Below are positions 35,766 to 45,062 of a stretch of 64,000 nt of DNA, piece by piece. Below the pieces are notes generated by a model, which saw nothing but the letters and a program-made list of their open reading frames with translations, ran no database searches and was not told the origin of the DNA. The position numbers were made by a program, and so were the translations under genes. Origin of the DNA: Pseudoalteromonas distincta (lineage in GTDB: Bacteria; Pseudomonadota; Gammaproteobacteria; Enterobacterales; Alteromonadaceae); NCBI RefSeq assembly GCF_000814675.1, contig NZ_JWIG01000011.1, positions 154,360 to 218,359 of the forward strand, in the 5' to 3' direction. The first letter of the stretch is position 1. Each line of letters starts with the position of its first letter.

Positions 35766-36578
35766 TCAGTTTAAGTTAGCTTGTTGCGTGTAAAGGCCAT
35801 TTTTAGTGCATTGAAATAATTTTGATAATGTAATTTCGCGCTGCTTTCCTCGTCGAATTAGCATCTCAACATACACAATACTTAACACAATGGCTGTTGC
35901 TTTAAATAAGTTACCTTGTAGATCACCTACTGCGCCACCCGACATACCAAATATTCCGTAAGCTGCATTCATAAAAATATGCATCCACATAGGAAACCAA
36001 ATACGATAACCACATTCACAATATAGCCACGCAAACCATGTACCTGCTACAGTAGTGATTGCAACCGCCATCAATGCAGAAATCGCATCATTGCCTTGAT
36101 AAATATGGCCCAGACCAAATATTACTGAACTAATTAATGCCGCAGGCACAAAGCCCCATCTACAATATTTAAATAAAACACCAAACAATGCAGCCCTAAA
36201 AATTAGCTCTTCAAAAAAACCCGCATAAACTGAGCCAGTTATTATTGCTGGTATTGATAGGTTAAGTTCATCACTCAAAAATCCATAACCTATAGCCATT
36301 GGAGTACAACAAATAATTGCTGCGAGAGCATAGTTAATAAAACCAGAGGAATTGAGCCCTATAGATTCAAAAGGCTTACTTTGTTTAAACAAAATAATAG
36401 CCGCAATAACTAACGGTCCATATAAAAAAGTATATTTAGCGGGGGTAAATAAAATGCCAGTTAGATTATCAAGTTCAGACAACCAGCTAGACCAACCTTC
36501 TCCCCAAAACTGCCTCATTACATAGTGGCAAAATACAAATATAGAAATTATTGCAAGTGCCTTGATAGTGTATTTCAT
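35766..36578 (-). CDS. CPBP-family intramembrane glutamic endopeptidase
   Basis: 270 residues with about eight membrane segments. The Abi/CPBP motifs are present: FFEELIFRAALFG near residue 120 (EExxxR), FGLGHIYQG near 160 and a later MHIFMNA, which supply Glu and His for intramembrane proteolysis. These proteins resemble eukaryotic CAAX protease Rce1. The substrate is unknown. It is preceded by a LytTR regulator gene (118-base gap) and followed by the PspB-like gene (13 bases), suggesting a small membrane-associated regulatory module. Confidence 0.88.
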   Translation of the reverse strand: MKYTIKALAIISIFVFCHYVMRQFWGEGWSSWLSELDNLTGILFTPAKYTFLYGPLVIAAIILFKQSKPFESIGLNSSGFINYALAAIICCTPMAIGYGFLSDELNLSIPAIITGSVYAGFFEELIFRAALFGVLFKYCRWGFVPAALISSVIFGLGHIYQGNDAISALMAVAITTVAGTWFAWLYCECGYRIWFPMWMHIFMNAAYGIFGMSGGAVGDLQGNLFKATAIVLSIVYVEMLIRRGKQREITLSKLFQCTKNGLYTQQANLN

Positions 36579-36696
36579 ATCTACTTTTCTCGTTAAGTTG
36601 TAAATTTCAACTTAATCTTGGCAATAGTAAAAATACAAAGCGACCTATTAGGTCTCAATTACAAGACGAGGTATAAAGCCCATGTTTTAGGGGGGG

Positions 36697-37545
36697 TTAA
36701 CATGATTTTGGGATTAATGACAAAGCATCTTTTATTACTTTTACATAAGAACGAGACACAGGAATTTTAATATCAATTGTATGTAGCGATAATTGCAACC
36801 CTCCAGCATTACCACTGTAGTGTTGAATGTTTTGCAGGTTGACCGCATAAGAACGGTGGCATCGTAATATGATTGTATTTTCTGGAAGCTGCTTTAATAA
36901 ACCGCTAAGAGATACACGTAATAGTTTACGTGAAGTTGAAGCTCCTTCTTGTATTGTTATTTCACAATAGTTGTCTGAAGATTTAATAAATAAAATATGG
37001 TGATGAGCCGTGTTAATTTTGTCGTTTTTGTTATCACCTTTGAGAGTAATTGTCTTTAATTCAACTTCTCTCAACTGCTCTTGATCAACGCTAACTTTAC
37101 TTGGCTTAGTTAAATCTATTACATGCCTATTTACCACAAGTAAAAAAATAAGAGGAAATACACCAATACAAAAAATATACCCTACAAAAAGTAATTGATT
37201 CTGCCAATGCCAAGACCCAAGTACAGCAACCACAAAATACCCATGATTGAATATCGCAGTAATTAAAATATATGTGATAGGAATAATAATTAAACGGTTT
37301 AATTTACTTAGCTTAAACTTAAGTAACACTATTTCTATGAAACCTGACAATAGCAAAGCACAAAAGGTTACTAACCCATAACCAAAAAGCCGCAGAAACT
37401 TGTAAGACTCGGTATCGCTTGAAGTGCCAAAAGGTTGAAATACAAAAAGTACAAAAAGCGTTATAAACGAAAACATGACGGCACGATATAAAACTAACTT
37501 TCTCGAATCTAGATCATCTTTGAGCCACAACATCCTATTTTGCAT
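36697..37545 (-). CDS. Membrane-anchored LytTR-family transcriptional regulator
   Basis: 282 residues. Four hydrophobic segments fill about residues 15-145 (MFSFITLFVLFVFQPFG, TFCALLLSGFIEIVLL, IIPITYILITAIFNHG, LLFVGYIFCIGVFPLIF). The C-terminal LytTR DNA-binding domain covers about 175-280, with ILFIKSSDNYCEIT, LRCHRSYAVNLQNI and IPVSRSYVKVIKDAL. There is no phosphoacceptor receiver domain, so the signal is probably sensed by the membrane part. Likely targets are itself and the CPBP-PspB-like genes downstream. A group of such regulators is common in Pseudoalteromonas and Shewanella. Confidence 0.88.
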   Translation of the reverse strand: MQNRMLWLKDDLDSRKLVLYRAVMFSFITLFVLFVFQPFGTSSDTESYKFLRLFGYGLVTFCALLLSGFIEIVLLKFKLSKLNRLIIIPITYILITAIFNHGYFVVAVLGSWHWQNQLLFVGYIFCIGVFPLIFLLVVNRHVIDLTKPSKVSVDQEQLREVELKTITLKGDNKNDKINTAHHHILFIKSSDNYCEITIQEGASTSRKLLRVSLSGLLKQLPENTIILRCHRSYAVNLQNIQHYSGNAGGLQLSLHTIDIKIPVSRSYVKVIKDALSLIPKSC

Positions 37546-37737
37546 ACCTTTAATACACTAGTATTTAAAAATAACACACATTAATACGTGCATTCCAACT
37601 CATTTAAAGTTTTTTGTGATGGTAGTTTTATTAAAAACAAAAATAGGAAGAGAACATCAACGTTTTTTAACATCAGAAGATGATGTGTGAGCAATTCTAT
37701 CTGCTTTTAAGATTTTACTAATAAGAGATAAGAGATG
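37546..37737. other. Gene-free stretch before the MITE copy and tRNA-Ser genes
   Basis: Together with the MITE-like element and terminator that follow, this is a 419-base gap between the LytTR gene and the first tRNA. The part up to 37737 must hold the LytTR gene promoter (reading minus). A small dyad ACATCAGAAGATGATGT is visible near 37670. No open frame of note. Confidence 0.5.
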
Positions 37738-37902
37738 TAATACCAATTTGCTTAATGAAGTGATCTATTTTGAGGGCGGAAAAACGTATTGATAGCTAGG
37801 CAATAAATTCGCTATTTAGTTGTTCAAAATGAGAATTTTTTAACGCAGGGAGCGACACGTTTAGCCCCGCAAAATGATTAAGTATTATTGCGGATTGTTA
37901 TA
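37738..37902. mobile_element. MITE-like repeat, copy A (short form, about 165 bp)
   Basis: Begins TAATACCAATTTGCTTAAT and ends with ATTGCGGATTGTTATA, whose reverse complement starts TATAACAATCCGC, so the ends are imperfect inverted repeats. The body is nearly identical to the reverse complement of 58451-58663, except that a 48-bp internal block is absent here. It contains no open reading frame. This is non-autonomous, MITE-like. Confidence 0.8.
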
Positions 37903-37927
37903 AGTGCACTGATTTTGTTCCAAACAC

Positions 37928-37953
37928 AAAAAAGCCCGCTAAATTAGCGGGCT
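37928..37953 (-). terminator. Terminator of the tRNA-Ser pair
   Basis: AGCCCGCTA (37933-37941) and TAGCGGGCT (37945-37953) form a 9-bp GC-rich stem with a 3-base loop. The minus strand continues TTTTTTG. It lies 12 bases beyond the CCA end of the second tRNA. Confidence 0.92.
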
Positions 37954-37964
37954 ATTCTGTTATA

Positions 37965-38055
37965 TGGTGGAGAGATAGGGATTTGAACCCTAGATGGGCT
38001 ATAAACCCATGCCGGTTTTCAAGACCGGTGCATTCGACCACTCTGCCATCTCTCC
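37965..38055 (-). tRNA. tRNA-Ser(UGA), copy 2
   Basis: 91 bases including encoded CCA. Acceptor stem GGAGAGA pairs with TCTCTCC; the anticodon stem CCGGT/ACCGG encloses a loop carrying TTGAAA, anticodon UGA. A long variable arm (ATGGGTTTATAGCCCAT) marks a class II serine tRNA, and the T arm is AGGGTTCAAATCCCT. The base before CCA is A. Identical to the copy 83 bases upstream. Confidence 0.97.
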
Positions 38056-38138
38056 GATACTGCTAAGTTAAAAGTAAGAGTGTACTAATAACTATTTAAA
38101 TGAATGATATTTTAATTACCACACACTTATTAAATAAG

Positions 38139-38229
38139 TGGTGGAGAGATAGGGATTTGAACCCTAGATGGGCTATAAACCCATGCCGGTTTTCAAGACC
38201 GGTGCATTCGACCACTCTGCCATCTCTCC
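38139..38229 (-). tRNA. tRNA-Ser(UGA), copy 1
   Basis: Identical over all 91 bases to the copy at 37965-38055, including anticodon UGA, long variable arm, A at the discriminator position and encoded CCA. It reads minus and is the promoter-proximal gene of the pair. A tRNA-Ser(UGA) gene (serT) next to yccA is also the arrangement in E. coli, so the location is ancestral and the second copy is a tandem duplication. Confidence 0.97.
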
Positions 38230-38240
38230 GCACGGCCTGC

Positions 38241-38269
38241 ATAATAGGGAAACCCATCCCTTTTGTGAA
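38241..38269 (-). promoter_or_regulatory. Sigma-70 promoter of the tRNA-Ser pair
   Basis: Read on the minus strand: -35 TTCACA (38264-38269), 17-base spacer, -10 TATTAT (38241-38246). The next bases are GC-rich (GCAGGCCGTGC), the kind of discriminator associated with stringent control of stable RNA promoters. The -10 is 12 bases before the first tRNA base. Confidence 0.85.
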
Positions 38270-38480
38270 GCTTTTTTTTAAATTAATTGTTTAAGTGCCT
38301 AAAAAACAATTAATTTGTTTAAAGTTAAAACAAAATGTTTTTAATTTAGCCGTCAATATACTTTTATTTAAATATTTAACTCTATTGATCTACAAAGGTT
38401 TGCCCAAACATATAAGAGTTGGTAATCTAATTTTAGTTAAATTATCGAAACACACACGTTTCACTTAAAGGAGCTCTACA

Positions 38481-39146
38481 ATGGCGTTTAATCAATCGTA
38501 CAATACCGCGAAACCGGTAATGTCTACCATTGAAACAAACAAGGTACTTAAAAACACCTACTTTTTACTAGCTATGACACTTGCATTTAGTGCAGTTACA
38601 GCCGGTATTTCAATGGCACTACAATTACCTTACTTTATGGGAATTGTGTTTACACTCGTTTCGTTCGGTTTATTATTTGTTGTAAATAAAAAAGCAGATA
38701 CAGCATCTGGTGTATTTTGGGTGTTTGCTTTCACAGGTTTAATGGGGGCAGGCTTAGGTCCATTGCTTAACCATTATGCTGCATTACCAAATGGCCCAAT
38801 GCTTATTATGCAAGCCTTAGGTTCTACAGCGCTTATCTTTTTTGGTTTATCTGCTTATGCACTAAATACTAAAAAAGACTTCTCATTCATGGGTGGCTTT
38901 TTAACTGTTGGCTTAATCGTTGTGATTGTAGCAAGCATCGTTAATATTTTTATTGGCAGTTCATTGATGTTTATGGTGCTTAATGCAGCAGTTGTACTAA
39001 TTATGTCTGGTTTGATTTTATTTGATACAAGCCGAATCATAAACGGTGGTGAAACTAACTACATTCGCGCAACTGTGTCTTTATACCTAAGCGTATATAA
39101 CTTATTTACTTCTTTGCTTGCTCTACTTGGCGCAAGTGATGACTAA
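38481..39146 (+). CDS. yccA: Bax inhibitor-1/YccA family inner-membrane protein
   Basis: 221 residues with seven hydrophobic segments; N-terminus NKVLKNTYFLLAMTLAFSAV and the last helix LYLSVYNLFTSLLALLGASDD are typical of YccA. E. coli YccA modulates the membrane protease FtsH. ATG at 38481 has AAGGAGCTC upstream. It is followed by a terminator and then tus genes, and preceded divergently by the tRNA-Ser pair, an order shared with E. coli (serT-yccA-tusE). Confidence 0.95.
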   Translation: MAFNQSYNTAKPVMSTIETNKVLKNTYFLLAMTLAFSAVTAGISMALQLPYFMGIVFTLVSFGLLFVVNKKADTASGVFWVFAFTGLMGAGLGPLLNHYAALPNGPMLIMQALGSTALIFFGLSAYALNTKKDFSFMGGFLTVGLIVVIVASIVNIFIGSSLMFMVLNAAVVLIMSGLILFDTSRIINGGETNYIRATVSLYLSVYNLFTSLLALLGASDD

Positions 39147-39166
39147 TTAAATAGTTCTGTTAAAAT

Positions 39167-39190
39167 AGCCCCTTTATTGGGGCTTTTTTA
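39167..39190 (+). terminator. Terminator between yccA and tusD
   Basis: AGCCCC (39167-39172), loop TTTATT, GGGGCT (39179-39184), then TTTTTTA. It ends just 12 bases before the tusD start codon, so any tus transcript from yccA must read through it. Confidence 0.85.
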
Positions 39191-39201
39191 TTGGAATTGT
39201 T

Positions 39202-39555
39202 TTGGCACGCTTTGTTCTTTCATTACATACACCACCATCCGATCACGATACCACGCAACGCATAGTTAAATTTGCGAACGCATGTTTAGCCCAAGGGCAC
39301 ACCATTGATGCTATTTTTTTATACCAGCAAGGTATTTATCATGCATCTACCCACTTTGATTTATCCTCAGACGAACTTCAAATTTCAGCACTTTGGCAGC
39401 AACTCGCTGATCAAAAACTAAATTTAATGCTGTGTGTTACCGCTGCGCAAAAGCGCGGGTTAGATATTAAAAACACAGGTGTATTTAAAGTCGCAGGATT
39501 AGCTGAATTTGCAATGCTTGCAAGCGACGCAGATAAATGGGTGCAATTTAAATGA
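39202..39555 (+). CDS. tusD: Sulfurtransferase complex subunit TusD
   Basis: 117 residues of the DsrE fold. TusD takes sulfur from TusA in the hexameric TusBCD complex and passes it to TusE for thiolation of tRNA wobble uridine. The active-site Cys is in LNLMLCVTAAQKRG near residue 77, and the FLYQQGIYHA segment is typical. The only start in frame is TTG at 39202, with no strong ribosome binding site, directly after a terminator. It overlaps tusC by four bases (ATGA). Confidence 0.92.
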   Translation: MARFVLSLHTPPSDHDTTQRIVKFANACLAQGHTIDAIFLYQQGIYHASTHFDLSSDELQISALWQQLADQKLNLMLCVTAAQKRGLDIKNTGVFKVAGLAEFAMLASDADKWVQFK

Positions 39556-39908
39556 TAAACGTATTAGTAATGAGTCAGTGCAGCCCATTTGACGATTTAA
39601 ATATTCGTGATGCACTAGATATGACATTGATATTTGCTGCTGTTGATCAAAATGTAAGTTGGTTGTTTAGCGGCCCCGCCGTTTTAGCTTTAAAAAAGCA
39701 CCAACAACCAAACAATATTGGCTTAAAAGACTTTTTTAAAAATATTAAAACACTCGAAATATATGATGTTGAAAATATTTTCGTGTGTGAAAAATCATTG
39801 CTTGATTATGGTTTAAATAAACATGATTTACTCATAGAGGCAAAAGCTCTTAACTTTAGTCAACAACAAACACTAATTAAAGCGCAGCAACATGTGGTGA
39901 ATCTATGA
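39552..39908 (+). CDS. tusC: Sulfurtransferase complex subunit TusC
   Basis: 118 residues; the start MINVLVMSQCSPFDDLNIRDALDMTLIFAA and VSWLFSGPAVLAL are characteristic of TusC/DsrF. A structural subunit of the TusBCD relay complex, cytoplasmic. Its ATG overlaps the tusD TGA and its own TGA overlaps the tusB ATG, so the three subunits are made in fixed ratio. Confidence 0.93.
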   Translation: MINVLVMSQCSPFDDLNIRDALDMTLIFAAVDQNVSWLFSGPAVLALKKHQQPNNIGLKDFFKNIKTLEIYDVENIFVCEKSLLDYGLNKHDLLIEAKALNFSQQQTLIKAQQHVVNL

Positions 39909-40171
39909 GTACGTTACATATTTTTTCAAAGCCGCTTAACTATTACTCGGCAAATCAGCTTGAGAATTTAATTTTATCAGGCGATAAGGTACTACTTGTT
40001 GGTGATGCCTGCTTTGCAAAAAAACAATTTAGACAATTTGCAGATACATTGTTAATACTTGAACAAGACGCGCAAGTACGTGCAATAAAATTAGCAGATA
40101 ACGATAAAGCAATTAGCTATGAAGACTTTATGGCACTCACTTTATCAACTAATCAATCAATTACGTGGTAA
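39905..40171 (+). CDS. tusB: Sulfurtransferase complex subunit TusB
   Basis: 88 residues, the size of TusB/DsrH. MSTLHIFSKPLN and DKVLLVGDACFAKK are family-like, as is the C-terminal ITW ending. It is the third subunit of the TusBCD hexamer. ATGA overlap with tusC; tusE begins 3 bases after its stop. Confidence 0.92.
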   Translation: MSTLHIFSKPLNYYSANQLENLILSGDKVLLVGDACFAKKQFRQFADTLLILEQDAQVRAIKLADNDKAISYEDFMALTLSTNQSITW

Positions 40172-40174
40172 CTC

Positions 40175-40504
40175 ATGCTTGAATTTAACAACCAACAGAT
40201 TGAAACCGACAAACAAGGCTACTTGCTCGACCATACTTTATGGTCAAAGGAGCTGGCGCCTATAATTGCTACTCAAGAAAACATCACACTTAGTGAGCAG
40301 CACTGGGAAGTTATTAACTTTGTTCGTGATTTTTACATTGAATATAACACCAGTCCAGCGATTAGAATGCTTGTAAAAGCAATGGCTAAAGCACTCGGTG
40401 AAGATAAAGGAAATAGCCTTTATTTATATAAATTATTTCCTAAAGGCCCAGCCAAGCAAGCAACAAAAATAGCCGGATTACCAAAACCAGCTAGGTGCAT
40501 ATAA
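40175..40504 (+). CDS. tusE: Sulfur carrier protein TusE (DsrC family)
   Basis: 109 residues. Receives sulfur from TusD on its penultimate Cys and hands it to MnmA. The C-terminus [19 protein letters not shown] has that Cys; the second Cys of true DsrC is absent, supporting the Tus role over sulfite reduction. [27 protein letters not shown] is the conserved core. In E. coli tusE lies by yccA away from tusDCB, while here all four are adjacent. Confidence 0.95.
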   Translation: MLEFNNQQIETDKQGYLLDHTLWSKELAPIIATQENITLSEQHWEVINFVRDFYIEYNTSPAIRMLVKAMAKALGEDKGNSLYLYKLFPKGPAKQATKIAGLPKPARCI

Positions 40505-41190
40505 TGAGATCTAAATCAGGCAATAATCAAGCAACACAAGCCAAGCCAAAAAGAAGTACTGGGCGTACTTATTCACGCAGTGCACTTAACAAAACGCCAT
40601 CTGGTAAAAGAGAAATAAAGCCGCAAATAGCATCTAAAGACAGAAAAATTGTGTTATTCAACAAGCCGTTTGATGTGCTATGCCAATTTACAGATGACGC
40701 AGACAGAAAAACGCTTGCTGAATTTATTCCTATTAAAGAAGTTTACGCAGCAGGAAGGTTAGACAGAGACAGTGAAGGTTTATTGCTTTTAACAAACTGT
40801 GGGAAACTACAAAACTCCTTAACTGCTCCTGATAAAAAAACGAATAAAACCTACTGGGCACAAGTTGAGGGTGAACCAACGAGAGAATCAATTAATGATT
40901 TATGTAATGGCGTAGAACTTAAAGACGGGCTTACACTCCCCGCTAACGTTAAAATAATTGATGAGCCAACAATTTGGGCGCGTAATCCCCCTGTACGCGA
41001 GCGAAAAGCAATCCCTACCACTTGGCTAAGTATTACTATTAATGAAGGTAAAAACAGACAGGTTCGTCGAATGACCGCGCATATTGGACACCCTACACTT
41101 CGCCTTATCCGCTATAGCATTGGCAACTATACGTTGGATGATATTAATTGTGGTGAATACAAAGTAATTAAGGGCGTAGTTGATGCATAA
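40504..41190 (+). CDS. rluE: 23S rRNA pseudouridine(2457) synthase RluE
   Basis: Start chosen at ATG 40504-40506, which overlaps the tusE stop as TAATG; a GTG nine bases earlier is less likely. 228 residues. A basic N-terminus precedes the RsuA/RluE-type domain with [15 protein letters not shown] and the catalytic Asp in [16 protein letters not shown] (near 85), followed by [23 protein letters not shown]. Isomerises U2457 of 23S rRNA. The order rluE-nudJ-mnmA-hflD-purB is exactly that of E. coli. Confidence 0.93.
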   Translation: MRSKSGNNQATQAKPKRSTGRTYSRSALNKTPSGKREIKPQIASKDRKIVLFNKPFDVLCQFTDDADRKTLAEFIPIKEVYAAGRLDRDSEGLLLLTNCGKLQNSLTAPDKKTNKTYWAQVEGEPTRESINDLCNGVELKDGLTLPANVKIIDEPTIWARNPPVRERKAIPTTWLSITINEGKNRQVRRMTAHIGHPTLRLIRYSIGNYTLDDINCGEYKVIKGVVDA

Positions 41191-41623
41191 ACTGCATGTC
41201 ACGGTTGCAGCAATAGTAAAAAAGCAAAATGAGTTTTTACTTGTAAAAGAGCGCGATAAATTTACAAAGCAAATTTGTTACAATCAACCTGCGGGTCATT
41301 TAGAGCAAAATGAGACACTTGTACAAGCTGCAAGCAGAGAGCTACTAGAAGAAACAGGCTTAGCGCTTGCGCCTATTGGGTTTTTAGGTGTTTATAATTT
41401 GCATGCCGATAACGCAGTGCACTATTTGCGATTCTGCTTTTTATTTGAAGCGCCTAATAATATAAAAGCACCAACACCAATAGATTCTGACATTATCAGC
41501 GCTAACTGGCATACATTAGAGCAAATAAAATCATTACCGCTTAGGAGCCCTTTAGTGCTCAAGTGTGTTGAAGATAGCTTAAGCAAAAAGGCTTTGAGAT
41601 TAGATACAATTTACGATGACTAA
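41183..41623 (+). CDS. nudJ: Nudix phosphatase NudJ
   Basis: 146 residues from ATG 41183 (a TTG directly before it is also possible). The Nudix box is complete: [20 protein letters not shown] followed by TGL. NudJ of E. coli hydrolyses hydroxymethylpyrimidine diphosphate and nucleoside di/triphosphates. It overlaps rluE by eight bases. The activity is taken from family and position. Confidence 0.9.
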   Translation: MHKLHVTVAAIVKKQNEFLLVKERDKFTKQICYNQPAGHLEQNETLVQAASRELLEETGLALAPIGFLGVYNLHADNAVHYLRFCFLFEAPNNIKAPTPIDSDIISANWHTLEQIKSLPLRSPLVLKCVEDSLSKKALRLDTIYDD

Positions 41624-41793
41624 ATTATAGTTTCCTCCACTAATCCCTAGTTTATGTATTTTGAGGAATTTGAAAGTATCATTTTTCATCAAAAAATCGA
41701 TAAATAAATTTATACAATACTTCGTAAGGTTACTTTGCTATTTGTTATACAAATAAAATAGTGACAAATTATGTCCTTTGCCGCCCTACGCTC

Positions 41794-41823
41794 TTTAAGC
41801 ACAAACAAAATACATGCTATAAT
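41794..41823 (+). promoter_or_regulatory. Extended -10 promoter of the mnmA-hflD operon
   Basis: TGCTATAAT at 41815-41823 is an extended -10 with a perfect TATAAT. The -35 region (TTTAAG at 41794-41799, 18-base spacer) is weak, as expected for extended -10 promoters. The start of mnmA is 46 bases downstream. It lies in a 246-base gap after nudJ that is otherwise featureless to me. Confidence 0.75.
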
Positions 41824-41869
41824 CGCGGCCTTTCCAAGTTAACAGCAATCTGTATAAGCGAAATTATTC

Positions 41870-42970
41870 ATGAGCGAAAATAGTCACATTAAAGTCATTG
41901 TTGGCATGTCCGGCGGTGTTGATTCTTCTGTATCTGCATATTTATTACAACAACAGGGCTACCAAGTAGAAGGCCTGTTTATGAAGAACTGGGAAGAAGA
42001 CGACAATGATGAATACTGTGCCGCCGCTGATGACTTAAAAGATGCACAAGCCGTGTGCGACAAATTAGGCATTGAGCTTCACACAGTAAACTTTGCTGCT
42101 GAATATTGGGATAATGTATTTGAGTACTTTTTAGCAGAGTACAAAGCGGGTCGTACTCCAAACCCAGATATAATGTGTAATAAAGAAATTAAATTTAAAG
42201 CCTTTTTAGAATTTGCGGCTCAAGCACTCGGTGCTGACTTTATTGCAACCGGACACTACGTTCGCCGTGAGCTTCGCGATGACAAATACGTAATGTGTCG
42301 CGGACTTGATAACAATAAAGATCAAAGCTACTTCTTATATACCTTAAGCCATGAACATATTGGCCAAACGTTATTCCCGGTAGGCGATATCGAAAAACCA
42401 GAAGTACGCCGAATAGCAGAAGAACAAGACCTAATCACTCACGATAAAAAAGACAGCACCGGAATTTGCTTTATCGGTGAGCGTAAATTTAAAGACTTTT
42501 TACAAAAGTTCTTACCAGCTCAACCTGGCGTTATCGAAGACACTGACGGTAACAACGTAGGCGAGCACGAAGGCTTAATGTACCATACGCTTGGACAACG
42601 CAAAGGCTTGTTAATTGGTGGTATGAAGGAAGGTTCTGGCGAACCATGGTACGTAGTTGATAAAGATTTAGAACGTAACGTACTTGTTGTTGGTCAAGGT
42701 AAAGATCACCCTCGCCTATACAGTAATGGTCTTAATGCAAACCAATTACATTGGGTAGACCGCGTTGGCCCTAAAGGTACCACTCGCTGCACAGTTAAAA
42801 CACGTTACCGTCAAGAAGACTTAAGCTGTACCCTACTTGTAGGTGAAGACGGCATGGCTCGTGTATTATTTGATGAACCACAAAAAGCAGTTACGCCAGG
42901 TCAATCTGCTGTATTTTATGCAGAAGATGTGTGTTTAGGTGGTGGTATTATTGACTCGGTGATTAAGTAA
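41870..42970 (+). CDS. mnmA: tRNA 2-thiouridylase MnmA
   Basis: Places sulfur on C2 of wobble U34 in tRNA Lys, Glu and Gln, with sulfur from TusE. 366 residues. The PP-loop [13 protein letters not shown] is near residue 13, the catalytic Cys in [12 protein letters not shown] near 103 and the second Cys in [13 protein letters not shown] near 203. It has its own extended -10 promoter. hflD starts at its stop (TAATG). Confidence 0.97.
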   Translation: MSENSHIKVIVGMSGGVDSSVSAYLLQQQGYQVEGLFMKNWEEDDNDEYCAAADDLKDAQAVCDKLGIELHTVNFAAEYWDNVFEYFLAEYKAGRTPNPDIMCNKEIKFKAFLEFAAQALGADFIATGHYVRRELRDDKYVMCRGLDNNKDQSYFLYTLSHEHIGQTLFPVGDIEKPEVRRIAEEQDLITHDKKDSTGICFIGERKFKDFLQKFLPAQPGVIEDTDGNNVGEHEGLMYHTLGQRKGLLIGGMKEGSGEPWYVVDKDLERNVLVVGQGKDHPRLYSNGLNANQLHWVDRVGPKGTTRCTVKTRYRQEDLSCTLLVGEDGMARVLFDEPQKAVTPGQSAVFYAEDVCLGGGIIDSVIK

Positions 42971-43572
42971 TGAATGAATACCAAGTCATGGCGCTTGCCG
43001 CCATGTGCCAGGTTGCTAAACAAGTTCAAAAAATTGCTCAATACGGCAGCAACAACGAACACGATTTAGAAATCTTACTTTCAAGTATTATTCAAACATC
43101 TCCTGAATCACCAGAGGACGTTTATCAAGGTACAGATAACCTGCGTGATGGCTATAAAACATTAATGGCACAGCTAACTGCTGGCGCTCAAAAAGATGTT
43201 GAAATAGTAAAGTACGTAGGTGGTTTAATGCAGCTTGAACGTGCACTAAATGCAAACGACAAGAGCTTAAACGAATTAGGCAAACGAATTGATGATATTC
43301 ATCGTCGTTTGGATCATTTTGCTATTACCGACGAGAGTGTTGTTGCCGGCTTAGCAGATATATACTCGTCGGTGCTGAGCCCCCTTGGGCACCGAATACA
43401 GGTTTATGGTAAACCCGAGTTATTAAAACAGCAGCTCACTCAAAATAAAATCCGTGCGCTATTACTAGCCGGTGTTAGAAGTGCAGTATTATGGCGACAA
43501 ATGGGCGGTAAACGCCGTCACTTTTTCTTTTCAAAAAGAAAAATACTCGCCATTGCTAAATCAAAAATTTAA
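42970..43572 (+). CDS. hflD: High-frequency lysogenization protein HflD homologue
   Basis: 200 residues, peripheral-membrane helical protein. [23 protein letters not shown] and LRDGYKTLMAQLTAG are conserved in HflD, which in E. coli restrains lambda CII; a general cellular role is not known. TAATG coupling with mnmA upstream and 31 bases to purB downstream, as in E. coli. Confidence 0.93.
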   Translation: MNEYQVMALAAMCQVAKQVQKIAQYGSNNEHDLEILLSSIIQTSPESPEDVYQGTDNLRDGYKTLMAQLTAGAQKDVEIVKYVGGLMQLERALNANDKSLNELGKRIDDIHRRLDHFAITDESVVAGLADIYSSVLSPLGHRIQVYGKPELLKQQLTQNKIRALLLAGVRSAVLWRQMGGKRRHFFFSKRKILAIAKSKI

Positions 43573-43588
43573 CTATCGTTCAAACTAA

Positions 43589-44974
<1,386 letters not shown>

Positions 44975-44993
44975 AAACTAAATTGCTCTTTTA

Positions 44994-45027
44994 AAAAGCG
45001 AAAGGATCATCCTTTCGCTTTTTTTGT
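44994..45027 (+). terminator. Terminator after purB
   Basis: AAAAAGCGAAAGG (about 44994-45006), loop ATCAT, CCTTTCGCTTTTTTT. A 13-bp stem with T tract, 20 bases past the purB stop. Confidence 0.93.
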
Positions 45028-45062
45028 TTTAACCCCATTGCACTAACTAGTAGGCATAATGT

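Noticed and set aside
38100..38294. Plus-strand 64-codon open frame across the tRNA-Ser gene
   Set aside because: It is the antisense of a clear tRNA gene and contains no protein-like composition or ribosome site.
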